Position numbers and translations under genes: made by a program. A DNA stretch of 64,000 nt, taken from positions 62,001-126,000 of the forward strand of contig NZ_NOIT01000009.1 of the NCBI RefSeq assembly GCF_004136555.1, read 5' to 3'. The stretch's first letter is position 1, and each line of letters opens with the position of its first letter. The stretch is from Kocuria carniphila (GTDB lineage Bacteria > Actinomycetota > Actinomycetes > Actinomycetales > Micrococcaceae). Below the pieces are notes generated by a model. It was given only the letters and a program-made list of their open reading frames with translations, was not told where the DNA came from and did not search any database. Shown piece by piece: positions 34,665 to 44,245 of the stretch.

Positions 34665-36086
34665 ATGAGCAAAAAGCGGATTTCCGTGAACGCCTTCGAC
34701 ATGACGTGCGTGGACCACCAGAGTTTCGGTCTGTGGCGTCATCCGCGGTCCAAGGCCACCGAGTACAACACCATCGAGTACTGGACCAACCTGGCCAAGA
34801 CGCTGGAGAAGGGCAAGTTCGACGCCCTGTTCCTGGCGGACGTGGTGGGCATCTACGACATCTACAAGAACTCTGCCGCACCCTCCGTGTCGGACGGCGC
34901 TCAGGTTCCCGTGAACGATCCGTTCATGCAGATCTCCGCCATGGCCGCCGTGACCGAGCACCTGGGCTTCGGCGTGACCAGCGCGGTGACCTACGAGCAG
35001 CCCTACACCCTGGCCCGCAAGTACGCGACGCTCGATCACCTGACCAAGGGCCGCGTGGGCTTCAACGTGGTGACCTCGTACCTGCCCTCCGCCGCGGAGA
35101 ACCAGGGTCTGCCGCGCCAGATCGAGCACGATACCCGCTACGAGATTGCCGAGGAATTCCTCGACGTCTGCTACAAGCTCTGGGAGGGTTCCTGGGAAGA
35201 CGGCGCCGTGGTCAAGGACCGCGAAGCCGGCGTCTACGCTGACACCCAGAAGGTCCACCCGATTCAGCACTCGGGCAAGTACTTCACCGTTCCGGGTGCC
35301 GCGCTCACCGAGCCGTCCCCGCAGCGCACCCCGCTGATCTTCCAAGCCGGTGCGTCCTCGCGCGGCCAGGCGTTCGCCGGACGTCACGCGGAGGCCGTGT
35401 TCATTGGCGGCTTGCGTCCGGACCTCACCCGCTACGTCACGGACAAGATCCGCGAGCAGGCCGAGGAACAGGGCCGCCACCGCGACGACGTCAAGATCTA
35501 CGCGATGCTCTCCGTGGTCGTGGACGAGACCGAGGAGAAAGCCCAGGAGAAGTACCGGGAGTACCTCTCCTACGTGAACCTGGAGGCATCCCAGGCGATC
35601 ATCGGCGGTTGGTCCGGTGTGGACCTGAGCCAGTTCGACGAGGACGAGGCCCTGAACTACATCAAGACCGACTCCATCCAGTCCTTCCTGACCCCGTTCA
35701 CCCTCCAGTCCAAGGACAAGAAGTGGACCCGCGAGGAGATCGCTAAGCACTGTGCCCTGGGCGGCATGGGTGACGTGATCGTGGGATCGCCGGAATCCGT
35801 GGCCGATCAGCTCGAGACCTGGGTCGACGAGGGTGGCCTGGACGGTATCAACCTGGCCTACCACGTGAGCCCCGGTTCCTTCGAAGACTTCGTGGAGTAC
35901 GTGGTCCCCGAGCTGCAGAAGCGCGGCCGCTATCGCACCGAGTACGACGGCTCCACCCTGCGCGAGTCCCTCTACGGCGCCGGCCAGCCCCAGGTCATGG
36001 ACACCCACCCCGCCGCGCAGTACCGCGGTGCGTACGCGGACAAGCCGTCCGTGGCGGACACCGCCGCTCGCGAGTTGGTGGGCTAA
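34665..36086 (+). CDS. FMN-dependent monooxygenase, DmoA/NtaA/SnaA family
   Basis: 473 residues; ATG with AAAGGGG six bases upstream. ISVNAFDMTCVDHQSFGLWRHP at the start, FDALFLADVVGIYDIY, VTSAVTYEQPYTLARKYATLDHLTKGRVGFNVVTSYL, and QAGASSRGQAFAGRHAEAVF are the flavin-luciferase group C signatures (dimethyl-sulfide, nitrilotriacetate and alkanesulfonate-type monooxygenases). It oxidises an organic substrate with O2 and reduced FMN supplied by a separate reductase, which is not adjacent. A SAM-IV riboswitch in its leader suggests an organosulfur substrate whose oxidation releases sulfur; the exact compound is not known. Confidence 0.85.
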   Translation: MSKKRISVNAFDMTCVDHQSFGLWRHPRSKATEYNTIEYWTNLAKTLEKGKFDALFLADVVGIYDIYKNSAAPSVSDGAQVPVNDPFMQISAMAAVTEHLGFGVTSAVTYEQPYTLARKYATLDHLTKGRVGFNVVTSYLPSAAENQGLPRQIEHDTRYEIAEEFLDVCYKLWEGSWEDGAVVKDREAGVYADTQKVHPIQHSGKYFTVPGAALTEPSPQRTPLIFQAGASSRGQAFAGRHAEAVFIGGLRPDLTRYVTDKIREQAEEQGRHRDDVKIYAMLSVVVDETEEKAQEKYREYLSYVNLEASQAIIGGWSGVDLSQFDEDEALNYIKTDSIQSFLTPFTLQSKDKKWTREEIAKHCALGGMGDVIVGSPESVADQLETWVDEGGLDGINLAYHVSPGSFEDFVEYVVPELQKRGRYRTEYDGSTLRESLYGAGQPQVMDTHPAAQYRGAYADKPSVADTAARELVG

Positions 36087-36096
36087 CAGCCCGTTT

Positions 36097-36157
36097 GCCG
36101 ACGACGCCGCTGCCGCGACCTTTCGCACGAAAAGGTTGCGGCAGCGGCGTCGTCGGC
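36097..36157. terminator. Bidirectional terminator with paired GCGGCGTCGTC words
   Basis: GCCGACGACGCCGCTGCCGC (from 36097) pairs with its complement ending at 36157, continuing through CCTTTCG/CGAAAAGG to a stem of over 25 base pairs with one mismatch. The two arms carry one copy each of the dispersed word (36100 and 36144). It lies between the monooxygenase and the convergent cardiolipin synthase gene. Confidence 0.88.
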
Positions 36158-36158
36158 G

Positions 36159-37649
36159 TTAAAGCAATGCCGAGGTGAGGCGGCAGACGTTCTCGACGTA
36201 CTTCTGCCGCATGGGGCGCTTGTTCCAGAGATCGAGGTCGAGCAGCGTGGAGGAGGCCTTGAACTCTTCTACGACGTCCTCCATGCGGTCGTGGAAACCC
36301 TGGTCCACGATCATCACGGACACCTCGAGGTCCAGGGCGAAGGAGCGCTCGTCCATGTTGGAGGAACCGATCACGCTGATCAGGTCGTCCACGAGCACGA
36401 ACTTGGCGTGCAGCACCGTGGGGGAGCTGTAGCGGTAAATCTTGACCCCGGCTTCGGCGAGTTCGGAATAGTAGGAATTCTGGGCGTTCTGTGCCAGGAA
36501 GTGATCCGAGGACTCTCCCACGAAAATTTCCACGTCCACCCCGGACTGCGCCTCGGTGGTGAGTGCGTGCAGCAGGGACTCGTCCGGGACGAAGTACGGG
36601 CTGGAGATCACCACGCGCCGGTTGGCGTTGTAGATGAGGTGGTTGAACAGGCGCAGATTGTTCTCGGTCTCGAACCCGGGTCCCGAGGGGACCACTTGCG
36701 CATACACGGGGCCTTCGACGTCGGTGAGGACCTCGGTGGCCTCGTCCAGGAGTAGGTCGTCGGTCTCTGAATACCAGTCGGAAACGAATACCGCGTTGAG
36801 CTCGGCAACCACGGGACCGGAGCAGCGGATCATCAGATCCTTCCACTCCAGGCCGCGGCGGACGTTCTTCTTCTTGTTGTACGAGCGATGAATGATGTTC
36901 TGCGAACCCGTGTAGGCGATCGAACCGTCCACCACCAGGATCTTGCGGTGGTTGCGCAGGTCCGGACGCTGCCACTCACCTCGCCACGGGCGGATCGGCA
37001 GCATGCGTCGCCAGGGGATGCCGGAGGCGTTGAAGCGGCGGACCAGTTCCGCGTAGCCGGGGTAGCCCAGCGAACCCACGTGATCGATCAGGATGCGCAC
37101 CCTCACACCGCGTTCGTGGGCCCGAACGAGCGAATCCAGCAAGACCTGGGACACCCGATCCGTGGCCACGATGTAGAACTCGAAGTGCACATAATCCGTG
37201 GCGCGGTCCACGTCACGGGCCATCTGCGCCATGGAGTCATGGTTGTCCGTGAGGATGTCGAAGCCGTTGCCGCCCACCATGGGCAGTGCGCCCAACTGGT
37301 AGTTCAGCTTGGCGGTCGTGGTGACCCACTCGGGCAGGTGATGGAACTCCTCGCCCAGGGCGAAGTCCTCCGGGGTGTTCTCCCGAATGATGTCGTTCAT
37401 CTTGGCCTGCTTCTCCATCCGCTTTCGCGGTAGACGGGAGGAACCAACGACCAGGAACAACAACAGCCCCGCGTAGGGCAGGAGGAAGATGGCCAGCAGC
37501 CACGCCAAGGCGACGGAGGGCCTGCGGTTATGCGGGATCCAGCCGAGCGCAACGATTCGGACCAGCAGGTCGATGACACCCAGGATCACCAGGATCCACT
37601 CTGGGACAGTGTCCGGGGAGAACAGTTCGTAGGGGGTCCAGGGGAACAT
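36159..37649 (-). CDS. cls: Cardiolipin synthase
   Basis: 496 residues. Two N-terminal membrane segments (PLD nuclease N-terminal domain, residues 15-70) precede two phospholipase D domains: HRKILVVDGSIAYTGSQN near residue 235 and HAKFVLVDDLISVIGSSNMDERS near residue 410 are the HKD catalytic motifs. It joins phosphatidylglycerol molecules to make cardiolipin at the membrane. The start ATG at 37649 has only a weak ribosome site. The gene ends inside the shared terminator region. A GNAT gene lies 21 bases upstream on the same strand. Confidence 0.9.
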   Translation of the reverse strand: MFPWTPYELFSPDTVPEWILVILGVIDLLVRIVALGWIPHNRRPSVALAWLLAIFLLPYAGLLLFLVVGSSRLPRKRMEKQAKMNDIIRENTPEDFALGEEFHHLPEWVTTTAKLNYQLGALPMVGGNGFDILTDNHDSMAQMARDVDRATDYVHFEFYIVATDRVSQVLLDSLVRAHERGVRVRILIDHVGSLGYPGYAELVRRFNASGIPWRRMLPIRPWRGEWQRPDLRNHRKILVVDGSIAYTGSQNIIHRSYNKKKNVRRGLEWKDLMIRCSGPVVAELNAVFVSDWYSETDDLLLDEATEVLTDVEGPVYAQVVPSGPGFETENNLRLFNHLIYNANRRVVISSPYFVPDESLLHALTTEAQSGVDVEIFVGESSDHFLAQNAQNSYYSELAEAGVKIYRYSSPTVLHAKFVLVDDLISVIGSSNMDERSFALDLEVSVMIVDQGFHDRMEDVVEEFKASSTLLDLDLWNKRPMRQKYVENVCRLTSALL

Positions 37650-37670
37650 CAGCCGGCTAACTCAGTTGCT

Positions 37671-38195
37671 TCAATGCGTCTCCGGGCGGACATGCACATA
37701 CGTGGATTCGGAGCCGCCGCTCGGGCGCTCCTCAAAACCGTGCGTGAGAAGCAGCCGACATGCGGGCTGATTACCCCACGGCACGGAAGCGTTCACCGCG
37801 TTGACCTGGGAATTCTGGAAGGCCAGCTCGACCAAGTAGGGGAGCACCTCGCCCGCGTACCCCTGATTCTGTCGGTTCGGCACAACGGACCCGACGACCT
37901 CGAGTTCGTTGTCGATGGGCGGGCCCACAAAACCTGCCATGCCGATTATCTGACCCGATGCCGCGTCCACCATGGCAAACATCGAGTACATGGTCTCGGT
38001 GAAGAAATAGCTGCCGGCATCCAACGCGGTCTGAGCCCAGTCCTGATCCTCGGGAGTCGGAAACCCCTGGGCGAACTGTGGCAAGTCTGTTGATTCTGCG
38101 ATCGACTCAAGCTCGTCCTGGGTGAACGGACGCAGCAAGAGACGCTCGGTACGAATCGATCGTTCCGGGCTGAGCTCTTCAAGAACCTCAGTCAT
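37671..38195 (-). CDS. GNAT acetyltransferase, RimJ/RimL type
   Basis: 174 residues from ATG 38195, which has AAGGAC nine bases upstream; an ATG seven codons earlier is in frame. IRTERLLLRPFTQDELESI at the start and the GSVVPNRQNQGYAGEVLPYLVELAF acetyl-CoA segment (about residues 110-135) are typical of Acetyltransf_3 proteins, followed by NQPACRLLLTHGFEE. It acetylates an unidentified amine or protein N-terminus. It lies 17 bases after purL and is probably co-transcribed, but there is no sign that it acts in purine synthesis. Confidence 0.82.
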   Translation of the reverse strand: MTEVLEELSPERSIRTERLLLRPFTQDELESIAESTDLPQFAQGFPTPEDQDWAQTALDAGSYFFTETMYSMFAMVDAASGQIIGMAGFVGPPIDNELEVVGSVVPNRQNQGYAGEVLPYLVELAFQNSQVNAVNASVPWGNQPACRLLLTHGFEERPSGGSESTYVHVRPETH

Positions 38196-38212
38196 GGTGT
38201 CTGTCCTTATGA

Positions 38213-40510
38213 TCAACCGAAATACTTGGGCAGGGTGGCACTGTGGGCCTCTCGCAAGGCCTCCAGATCAACGGAGAACTCACCCTGGACGTCCAGGGCT
38301 CCGGACTCCGCGTCCACCACGCCGATGCGCGCGAACGGGTAGTTGCGCACGGTGCACATGTCCTTGAAGCGCACCTCTTCCGAACGCGGAACGGCCACTA
38401 CGGTCCGCCCCTGGGACTCGGAGAACAGCAGCGTGAACGTGTCCACGCCGTCCCGATCGGCAACTTCCCCCAGGCCGATCCGTGCGCCCACGCCAAAGCG
38501 CAGGGCCATCTCCGACAGGGTCGCGGCCAAGCCACCCTCGGAAACATCGTGTGCTGCGTCAATCATGCCGTCCCGCGACATATTGACGAGCATGTCCCCC
38601 AGGATACGCTCCTGCTTCAGATCAACCGCGGGCGGTTGTCCGCCCAGGTGACCCCGCACGCGGGCCCACTCGGAACCGTCCAGTTCGTCAGCGGTCTCAC
38701 CGAGCAGATAAATGGCCTGACCGTCCTCACGCCACCCGGACGGGGTGCGGCGAGCGACGTCGTCGAGCACGCCCAGCAAGGCGACCACCGGGGTGGGATT
38801 AATGGCGACGCCGCCGGTCTGGTTGTAGAGCGAGACGTTACCGCCCGTGACGGGCACGCCCAGTTCTTGGCAACCGTCGGACAGGCCACGCACGGCTTCG
38901 GCGAACTGCCACATGATGTCCGGGTCCTCGGGGGAGCCGAAGTTCAGGCAGTCCGAGACGGCCGCGGGGCGAGCTCCCGCGGTGGTCACGTTGCGGTAGG
39001 CCTGGGCGAGCGCGAGCTGCGCACCGGCGTACGGGTCCAGGCGGGTGTAGCGGCCGTTGCAGTCGGTGGACAGGGCCACGCCCAGGCCGGTTTCCTGATC
39101 AACGCGGATCACGCCGGCGTCATCGGGCATGGCCATGGCGGTGTTGCCCTGTACATAGCGGTCGTACTGGCTGGTGACCCAGTCCTTGGAGCACAGGTTG
39201 GGTGAGGCCATCAGTTCCAACACGGCCTGGCGCAGCTCCGCACCGGAGGGGCGGGAGGCGTCTTCGGGAGAGCCGGTGAAGTGGTTGGCCTGCAGCTGGT
39301 CCTGGGAGTCAGGGCGAGCGTAGGGACGTTCGTAGACCGGGCCGTCGTGGGCCACGGTGCGCGGATCCACATCAACGATCACTTCGCCCTGGTAGTCGAT
39401 GATCAACCGGCCGGTGTCGGTGACCTCACCGATCCACGAGTACTCCACGTCCCACTTGGCCATGACCGCTTCGAAGACCTCGACCTTCTCCGGGGTCACC
39501 ACGGCCATCATGCGTTCCTGCGATTCGGACATCAGGATCTCGCCCGGCGTCAGGGTGGGGTCGCGCAACAACACCTTGGTCAGGTCCACGCGCATGCCGC
39601 CGTCACCATTGGAGGCCAGCTCGGAGGTCGCGCAGGAAATACCCGCGGCACCGAGGTCCTGGATGCCCTCCACCAGGGAGCTCTTGAACAGCTCCAGGCA
39701 GCACTCGATCAGGACCTTCTCCGCGAACGGGTCCCCCACCTGCACAGCGGGGCGCTTGGAGGGCTTGGAATCGTCGAAGGACTCGGAAGCCAGCACGGAG
39801 GCGCCACCAATGCCGTCGCCGCCCGTGCGTGCACCGAACAGCACCACCTTGTTGCCCGTACCCGAGGCGTTGGCCAGGCGGATGTCCTCGTGGCGCATGA
39901 CGCCCACGGCCAGGGCATTGACCAGCGGGTTGCCCTGGTAGCAGGGATCGAACTCCACCTCACCGCCGATATTGGGCAGACCCAGCGAGTTGCCGTAGCC
40001 GCCCACACCGGCCACCACGCCGTGCACCACGCGCTGGGTGTCCGGGTGGTCGATGGCGCCAAAGCGCAGCGGATCCATCACGGCCACCGGGCGGGCACCC
40101 ATGGAAATGATGTCGCGGACAATGCCACCCACGCCGGTCGCTGCACCCTGGTACGGCTCCACGAAGGACGGGTGGTTGTGGGACTCGATCTTGAAGGTCA
40201 CGGCCCAACCGTCACCGATGTCCGTGACGCCGGCGTTCTCGCCGATGCCCACCATGAGGTCCTTGCGCATCTCTTCCGTGACCTTGTCGCCGAACTGGCG
40301 CAGGTGCACCTTGGTGGACTTGTACGAGCAGTGCTCGGACCACATGACCGAGTACATGGCCAATTCGGCGGCGGTTGGGCGGCGGCCCAGGATCTCCTTG
40401 ACCCGATCGAACTCGGATTCGGTCAACCCCAGCTCGGCCCAGGGCAGCTCGGTGTTCGGGGTGGCGGCGGCGTGCTCAACAGTGTCCAGATTGAAGTGAG
40501 TTTCGCTCAT
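38213..40510 (-). CDS. purL: Phosphoribosylformylglycinamidine synthase subunit II
   Basis: 765 residues, the usual small PurL length. Motifs include [16 protein letters not shown] near residue 50, [43 protein letters not shown] (about residues 80-120, ATP/Mg binding, quoted only as position) and [16 protein letters not shown]. It forms FGAM from FGAR with ammonia delivered by PurQ and PurS assembled in one complex. All three subunit genes are on this strand in the order purS-purQ-purL, with a 148-base gap before purL. The start is ATG with a weak ribosome site. Confidence 0.95.
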   Translation of the reverse strand: MSETHFNLDTVEHAAATPNTELPWAELGLTESEFDRVKEILGRRPTAAELAMYSVMWSEHCSYKSTKVHLRQFGDKVTEEMRKDLMVGIGENAGVTDIGDGWAVTFKIESHNHPSFVEPYQGAATGVGGIVRDIISMGARPVAVMDPLRFGAIDHPDTQRVVHGVVAGVGGYGNSLGLPNIGGEVEFDPCYQGNPLVNALAVGVMRHEDIRLANASGTGNKVVLFGARTGGDGIGGASVLASESFDDSKPSKRPAVQVGDPFAEKVLIECCLELFKSSLVEGIQDLGAAGISCATSELASNGDGGMRVDLTKVLLRDPTLTPGEILMSESQERMMAVVTPEKVEVFEAVMAKWDVEYSWIGEVTDTGRLIIDYQGEVIVDVDPRTVAHDGPVYERPYARPDSQDQLQANHFTGSPEDASRPSGAELRQAVLELMASPNLCSKDWVTSQYDRYVQGNTAMAMPDDAGVIRVDQETGLGVALSTDCNGRYTRLDPYAGAQLALAQAYRNVTTAGARPAAVSDCLNFGSPEDPDIMWQFAEAVRGLSDGCQELGVPVTGGNVSLYNQTGGVAINPTPVVALLGVLDDVARRTPSGWREDGQAIYLLGETADELDGSEWARVRGHLGGQPPAVDLKQERILGDMLVNMSRDGMIDAAHDVSEGGLAATLSEMALRFGVGARIGLGEVADRDGVDTFTLLFSESQGRTVVAVPRSEEVRFKDMCTVRNYPFARIGVVDAESGALDVQGEFSVDLEALREAHSATLPKYFG

Positions 40511-40659
40511 GTCGGTTACGAGAATCCCTTGCCGTGGTGGTGGGCGCGTACGGTGCGTTCCCGGCGCTCACACGAAGAATGTCTGATGAAGTTGGGGCCA
40601 GCCGGTCAGCGGGTCAGTGAACCATGAGGTCCACAGAAGGGCCGCCCGGTTGGCGGACG

Positions 40660-41451
40660 CTAGCGGGTCAGGCGCTCCAGAGCGGACACGAAGATGTCCA
40701 GGCCGTCGGTGCCGTGGCGCATGTCCACATCACCGGAACCGGAGAAGTCCGCACCGAAGCCGGGTTCCACGGCGTGCTCCGGGTGGGGCATGAGACCCAC
40801 CACGTTGCCGCGTGCGTTGGTGATTCCCGCAATGTCGTTGCGTGAGCCGTTGGGGTTGCCGCCCACGTAGCGGAAAGCAACGCGGTTCTCGGCCTCGAGC
40901 TCGTCCAGGGTGCGTTGATCGGCCACGTACTGGCCGTCCTGGTTCTTGAGCGGTACCACGATGGTCTGGCCCTGCTCGTAACGGCCGGTCCAGGCAGTAT
41001 CCGCGTTCTCGATGCGCAGCGCCTGATCACGGCAGAGGAACTTCAACTGCTCGTTCTTGATCATGGAACCGGGCAGCAGGTGCGATTCGGTGAGTACCTG
41101 GAAACCGTTGCAAATGCCGAGGACGGGCAGAGCGGCGTCGGAATTGGCGGCGTCGATGATCTTGTCCATGAGCGGCGCGAAGCGCGCGATGGCGCCGGCG
41201 CGCAAGTAGTCCCCGTAGGAGAAGCCACCCGGCAGGATCACGGCGTCCACGTTCTGCAGGTCTTCGTCCGCGTACCAGAGCGGAACCGCGGTGCCGCCGG
41301 CGATCTGCACGGCGCGCATGGCGTCGCGGTCGTCCAGGGTGCCCGGGAAGGTGACCACGCCCACGCGGATGTCCTTCAACGCGGCGTTCGGCGCCGGCTG
41401 GGACAGATCCGCGATCAGGGGGGTCTGGTCGGCGGTCAGATTCTGGGCCAC
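40660..41451 (-). CDS. purQ: Phosphoribosylformylglycinamidine synthase subunit I (glutaminase)
   Basis: 263 residues from GTG 41451, two bases after the purS stop, with CAGGAG upstream. [16 protein letters not shown], the nucleophile segment [12 protein letters not shown] (Cys near residue 117), [11 protein letters not shown] and the [10 protein letters not shown] catalytic His/Glu define the class I glutamine amidotransferase PurQ. It supplies ammonia from glutamine to PurL. The first 25 residues are a slightly longer N-terminus than normal. Confidence 0.95.
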   Translation of the reverse strand: MAQNLTADQTPLIADLSQPAPNAALKDIRVGVVTFPGTLDDRDAMRAVQIAGGTAVPLWYADEDLQNVDAVILPGGFSYGDYLRAGAIARFAPLMDKIIDAANSDAALPVLGICNGFQVLTESHLLPGSMIKNEQLKFLCRDQALRIENADTAWTGRYEQGQTIVVPLKNQDGQYVADQRTLDELEAENRVAFRYVGGNPNGSRNDIAGITNARGNVVGLMPHPEHAVEPGFGADFSGSGDVDMRHGTDGLDIFVSALERLTR

Positions 41452-41453
41452 GA

Positions 41454-41711
41454 TCAGTTCTCCTGGTCCAGCACCGACACGTTCACGACGTCCTCGATGA
41501 CCGGGTTGGACAGCAGCTTCTCGGCGGCCTCGCGGGCCTGGGCGAGTACCTCGTCCGTTGCCTCACCGTCCACGGTGAGTTCGAAGCGGCGGCCCTGGCG
41601 GACCTCGCTGAATCCGTCCAGCCCAATGCGGGGCAGTTCGTTGGCGATCGCCTTGCCCTGCGGGTCAAGGATTTCCGGCTTGGGCATAACATCAACCACG
41701 ATACGGGCCAT
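41454..41711 (-). CDS. purS: Phosphoribosylformylglycinamidine synthase subunit PurS
   Basis: 85 residues; ATG with GGAG six bases upstream. [21 protein letters not shown] and [15 protein letters not shown] are the PurS dimer motifs. It bridges PurQ and PurL in the synthase complex. It is the first gene of the operon; the 231 bases upstream, shared with the divergent GH15 gene, contain no purine riboswitch that I can recognise. Confidence 0.93.
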   Translation of the reverse strand: MARIVVDVMPKPEILDPQGKAIANELPRIGLDGFSEVRQGRRFELTVDGEATDEVLAQAREAAEKLLSNPVIEDVVNVSVLDQEN

Positions 41712-41942
41712 TTCAACTCCTGAGATTCGAGCTAATCCTTGCCCATCCTATCGGTCTGCAAGCTCGACCATGGCAGCGTGTGAAGTGACGGGTCCCCGGA
41801 CCGGTGACTGTTGGGTGCGGGGCCGTGTGACTCCGTCTCGTTCCGGGCTGATGGAGGCGCCGAAGTGGCCCGGCGGTCGGGGCTCTCCTACGATGGTCAG
41901 CACACTGATGTATGTGATGAGCGCGATGTGAGGAGCAGTCGG

Positions 41943-43763
41943 ATGAATGCAATGCGGTGCAACGCGGTGTCGGTTAACGAGCTGTCACCCCGGTGCAATG
42001 GGTACGTGGATCTGCGCTCCTATGCGGTGGTCGGTGATGGTCGCACGGTTGCTCTGATCTCCCATGACGGATCCGTGGACTGGTACCCGATTCCTGATTT
42101 GGATTCGGCCCCCACTTTCGCGCGATTGCTGGATGCAGAGCACGGCGGATGTATCGAACTATGTCCGGACGAACGGTTCGAGGTCGAACGTGAGTATCTC
42201 TCGGGCACCAATATTCTGCAGACCACGTACACCACTCCCTCGGGGAGGGTGCAGGTCACCGACTCGTTGAACGTTGGTTCGACCGGGCGACTGCCCTGGA
42301 ACGAACTCGCGCGGGCGGTGCAAGGCCTGGAGGGAACTGTTCCCATGCGATGGCGTGTGGCCCCGGGAACCATGCTCAACACGGTCTCTCCCTGGGTTGA
42401 TGTCACAGCGGGCAAGCCCGTGCTGCGCACCAATCAGGTCTCGGTGGGGGTGTGCGGTGAACACGTGGGTGAGAGCACGATCGAGGAACAGCAGATGTCG
42501 GGATCCTTCCGAACCACCCCTGGTTCGCAGCACTTGCTCGCGGTGGTGGCCACGCACGGCGAACCCCTACGGCTACCGGCTCCACGTGAGATCCGCAAGA
42601 ACCTTGACATGACTCGGGACACGTGGCGGCGGTGGGGGGATCTGCTCGACTACGACGGACCCTACGGTGAGGAAGTCCAACGCAGTGCCCTGGTGCTCAA
42701 ATTATTGAGCCACAGTCCTTCAGGGTCCGTGGCAGCGGCCGCGACCACATCCCTGCCCGAGAACATGGCGGGCACCAAGAATTACGACTACCGCTTTGCC
42801 TGGATTCGTGACGCCACCTATTCCTTGCAATCTTTGTTGCAGCTCGGGGAGCAGGAGGACGTGCACGCCCAAGTGTCCTGGCTGCTTCGGCTGGTACGGG
42901 CCCAGGTGCCCCACCTATACGTGCTCAACCGTCTGGACGGCGAAGTCCCCGAAGCGCGCATGGAAGAGTACGACGTTCCAGGTTGGCGCGGTATCGGCCC
43001 GGTCGTGGCGGGCAATGAAGCGGCCGACCAACTACAACTGGGTGTCTACGGGGACGTGTTCGACGTGGCGCACCGCTACGTGGCAGGCGGTAACGTGCTG
43101 GACACGGCCACTGCCCGTATGTTGGCCGATCTCGCGGACGCGATCTGCGACGTGTGGCGGCGCCCCGATTCGGGGATGTGGGAACTGCCCGAACACCGCC
43201 ATTACACAAGCTCCAAAATGGGGTGCTGGCACGGGTTGGATTGTGCCGTGCGGCTGGCGGAGGACGGTCACATCTCCGGCTGTGTGGATCGCTGGCGGGC
43301 CGAACAACAGCGCATCAGGACGTGGATCGACACCAAATGTTGGAATCCGGAACGGGGAGCATACGTCTGGTACCCGGGGACCGACGAGCTCGATGCGTCA
43401 GTACTGTTACACGCAATGACCGGCTTCGACCGCGGCCCGAAGATGGAATCGACCATTGCCGCACTCCGGCAAGAACTTGGTCGAGGGCCGTTGATGTACC
43501 GCTACAGCGGGATGGAGGCCGAGGAAGGCGCATTTGTCGCGTGTTCGTTCTGGACTGTCGCCGCGCTGACCGCCGTCGGTCAGCGCGAGCAGGCCGTGGA
43601 ACTTATGGACCGCATGGTGGAGTTGTCCAACGATCTTGGTCTGTTCACGGAGATGATCGATCCCGAAGACTATTCGTTCCTGGGCAATTTTCCGCAGGCT
43701 TTGAGTCACCTGGCGGTGCTCAACGCGGCCCTTGCACTGCGTGACCAAGATGCAGAGTCCTGA
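41943..43763 (+). CDS. Glycoside hydrolase family 15 protein (glucoamylase/trehalase type)
   Basis: 606 residues from ATG 41943, which has AGGAG seven bases upstream. YVDLRSYAVVGDGRTVALISHDGSVDW is split as the conserved start, ENMAGTKNYDYRFAWIRDA (about residues 276-294) holds the GH15 substrate-site motif, and FVACSFWTVAALTAVGQ with FTEMIDPEDYSFLGNFPQALSH close the (alpha/alpha)6 barrel. Actinobacterial members include trehalases and glucan 1,4-alpha-glucosidases; no signal peptide is seen, so a cytoplasmic trehalase-like role is plausible. It is divergent from purS and apparently alone. Confidence 0.85.
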   Translation: MNAMRCNAVSVNELSPRCNGYVDLRSYAVVGDGRTVALISHDGSVDWYPIPDLDSAPTFARLLDAEHGGCIELCPDERFEVEREYLSGTNILQTTYTTPSGRVQVTDSLNVGSTGRLPWNELARAVQGLEGTVPMRWRVAPGTMLNTVSPWVDVTAGKPVLRTNQVSVGVCGEHVGESTIEEQQMSGSFRTTPGSQHLLAVVATHGEPLRLPAPREIRKNLDMTRDTWRRWGDLLDYDGPYGEEVQRSALVLKLLSHSPSGSVAAAATTSLPENMAGTKNYDYRFAWIRDATYSLQSLLQLGEQEDVHAQVSWLLRLVRAQVPHLYVLNRLDGEVPEARMEEYDVPGWRGIGPVVAGNEAADQLQLGVYGDVFDVAHRYVAGGNVLDTATARMLADLADAICDVWRRPDSGMWELPEHRHYTSSKMGCWHGLDCAVRLAEDGHISGCVDRWRAEQQRIRTWIDTKCWNPERGAYVWYPGTDELDASVLLHAMTGFDRGPKMESTIAALRQELGRGPLMYRYSGMEAEEGAFVACSFWTVAALTAVGQREQAVELMDRMVELSNDLGLFTEMIDPEDYSFLGNFPQALSHLAVLNAALALRDQDAES

Positions 43764-43873
43764 CCATCTCCCCGGGCCGTAGTTCTTGGCTGAACGGCAA
43801 CCCCTGGCCAGACGGCGACCCCTGGTCGAGCCGCAATTATTGGTCGGGGCGGTGACGGCAGGCGATCCTCGAT

Positions 43874-44245
43874 TCAGCTGAAACGGGCCATGACCCAGCC
43901 GTCGGTCACGGTGACCTCGGCCCGGGCCAGGTCCTTGGCCGGATCGTCAGCAATGCACCGCCCTGAGGCCAGGCTCAGTCGAGACCCCAGAAAACGGCCG
44001 TCCGGGGCGAACAGCCAATAGTGGTTGGGGCACTCAAAGCGTGTTGCACGGCCCGAGGACTCTCGACACACGGTGGCCCGTTGGTGAGGACACGTGTTGG
44101 ACAGGACATGAAGGGCACCTGCGGCGTCACGGGTCACTAGAACAGGCCCTGTGCTGCAGCGAGCCGTCACGAAATCAAAGGATTGCGGTAGCGCCGACAC
44201 CTCAACAATTCGTTCCCACGGCCCGGGTGACGTCGACTCGATCAC
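43874..44245 (-). CDS. Rieske [2Fe-2S] protein
   Basis: 123 residues from GTG 44245, whose GTGA overlaps the stop of the upstream gene. The Rieske ligands are Cys52-x-His54 (TCPHQRATVC) and Cys72-xx-His75 (ECPNHYW). This is the small ferredoxin-type or oxygenase-N-terminal-type domain without membrane anchor. The 19-residue C-x-H to C-x-x-H spacing and the NHYWLF (instead of CPYHGW) ending resemble the N-terminal domain of ring-hydroxylating oxygenases, but no catalytic domain follows. Partner and role are unknown. Confidence 0.8.
   Translation of the reverse strand: MIESTSPGPWERIVEVSALPQSFDFVTARCSTGPVLVTRDAAGALHVLSNTCPHQRATVCRESSGRATRFECPNHYWLFAPDGRFLGSRLSLASGRCIADDPAKDLARAEVTVTDGWVMARFS

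Noticed and set aside
41712-41942. A purine riboswitch before purS
   Set aside because: No recognisable purine aptamer core was visible in the 231 bases.
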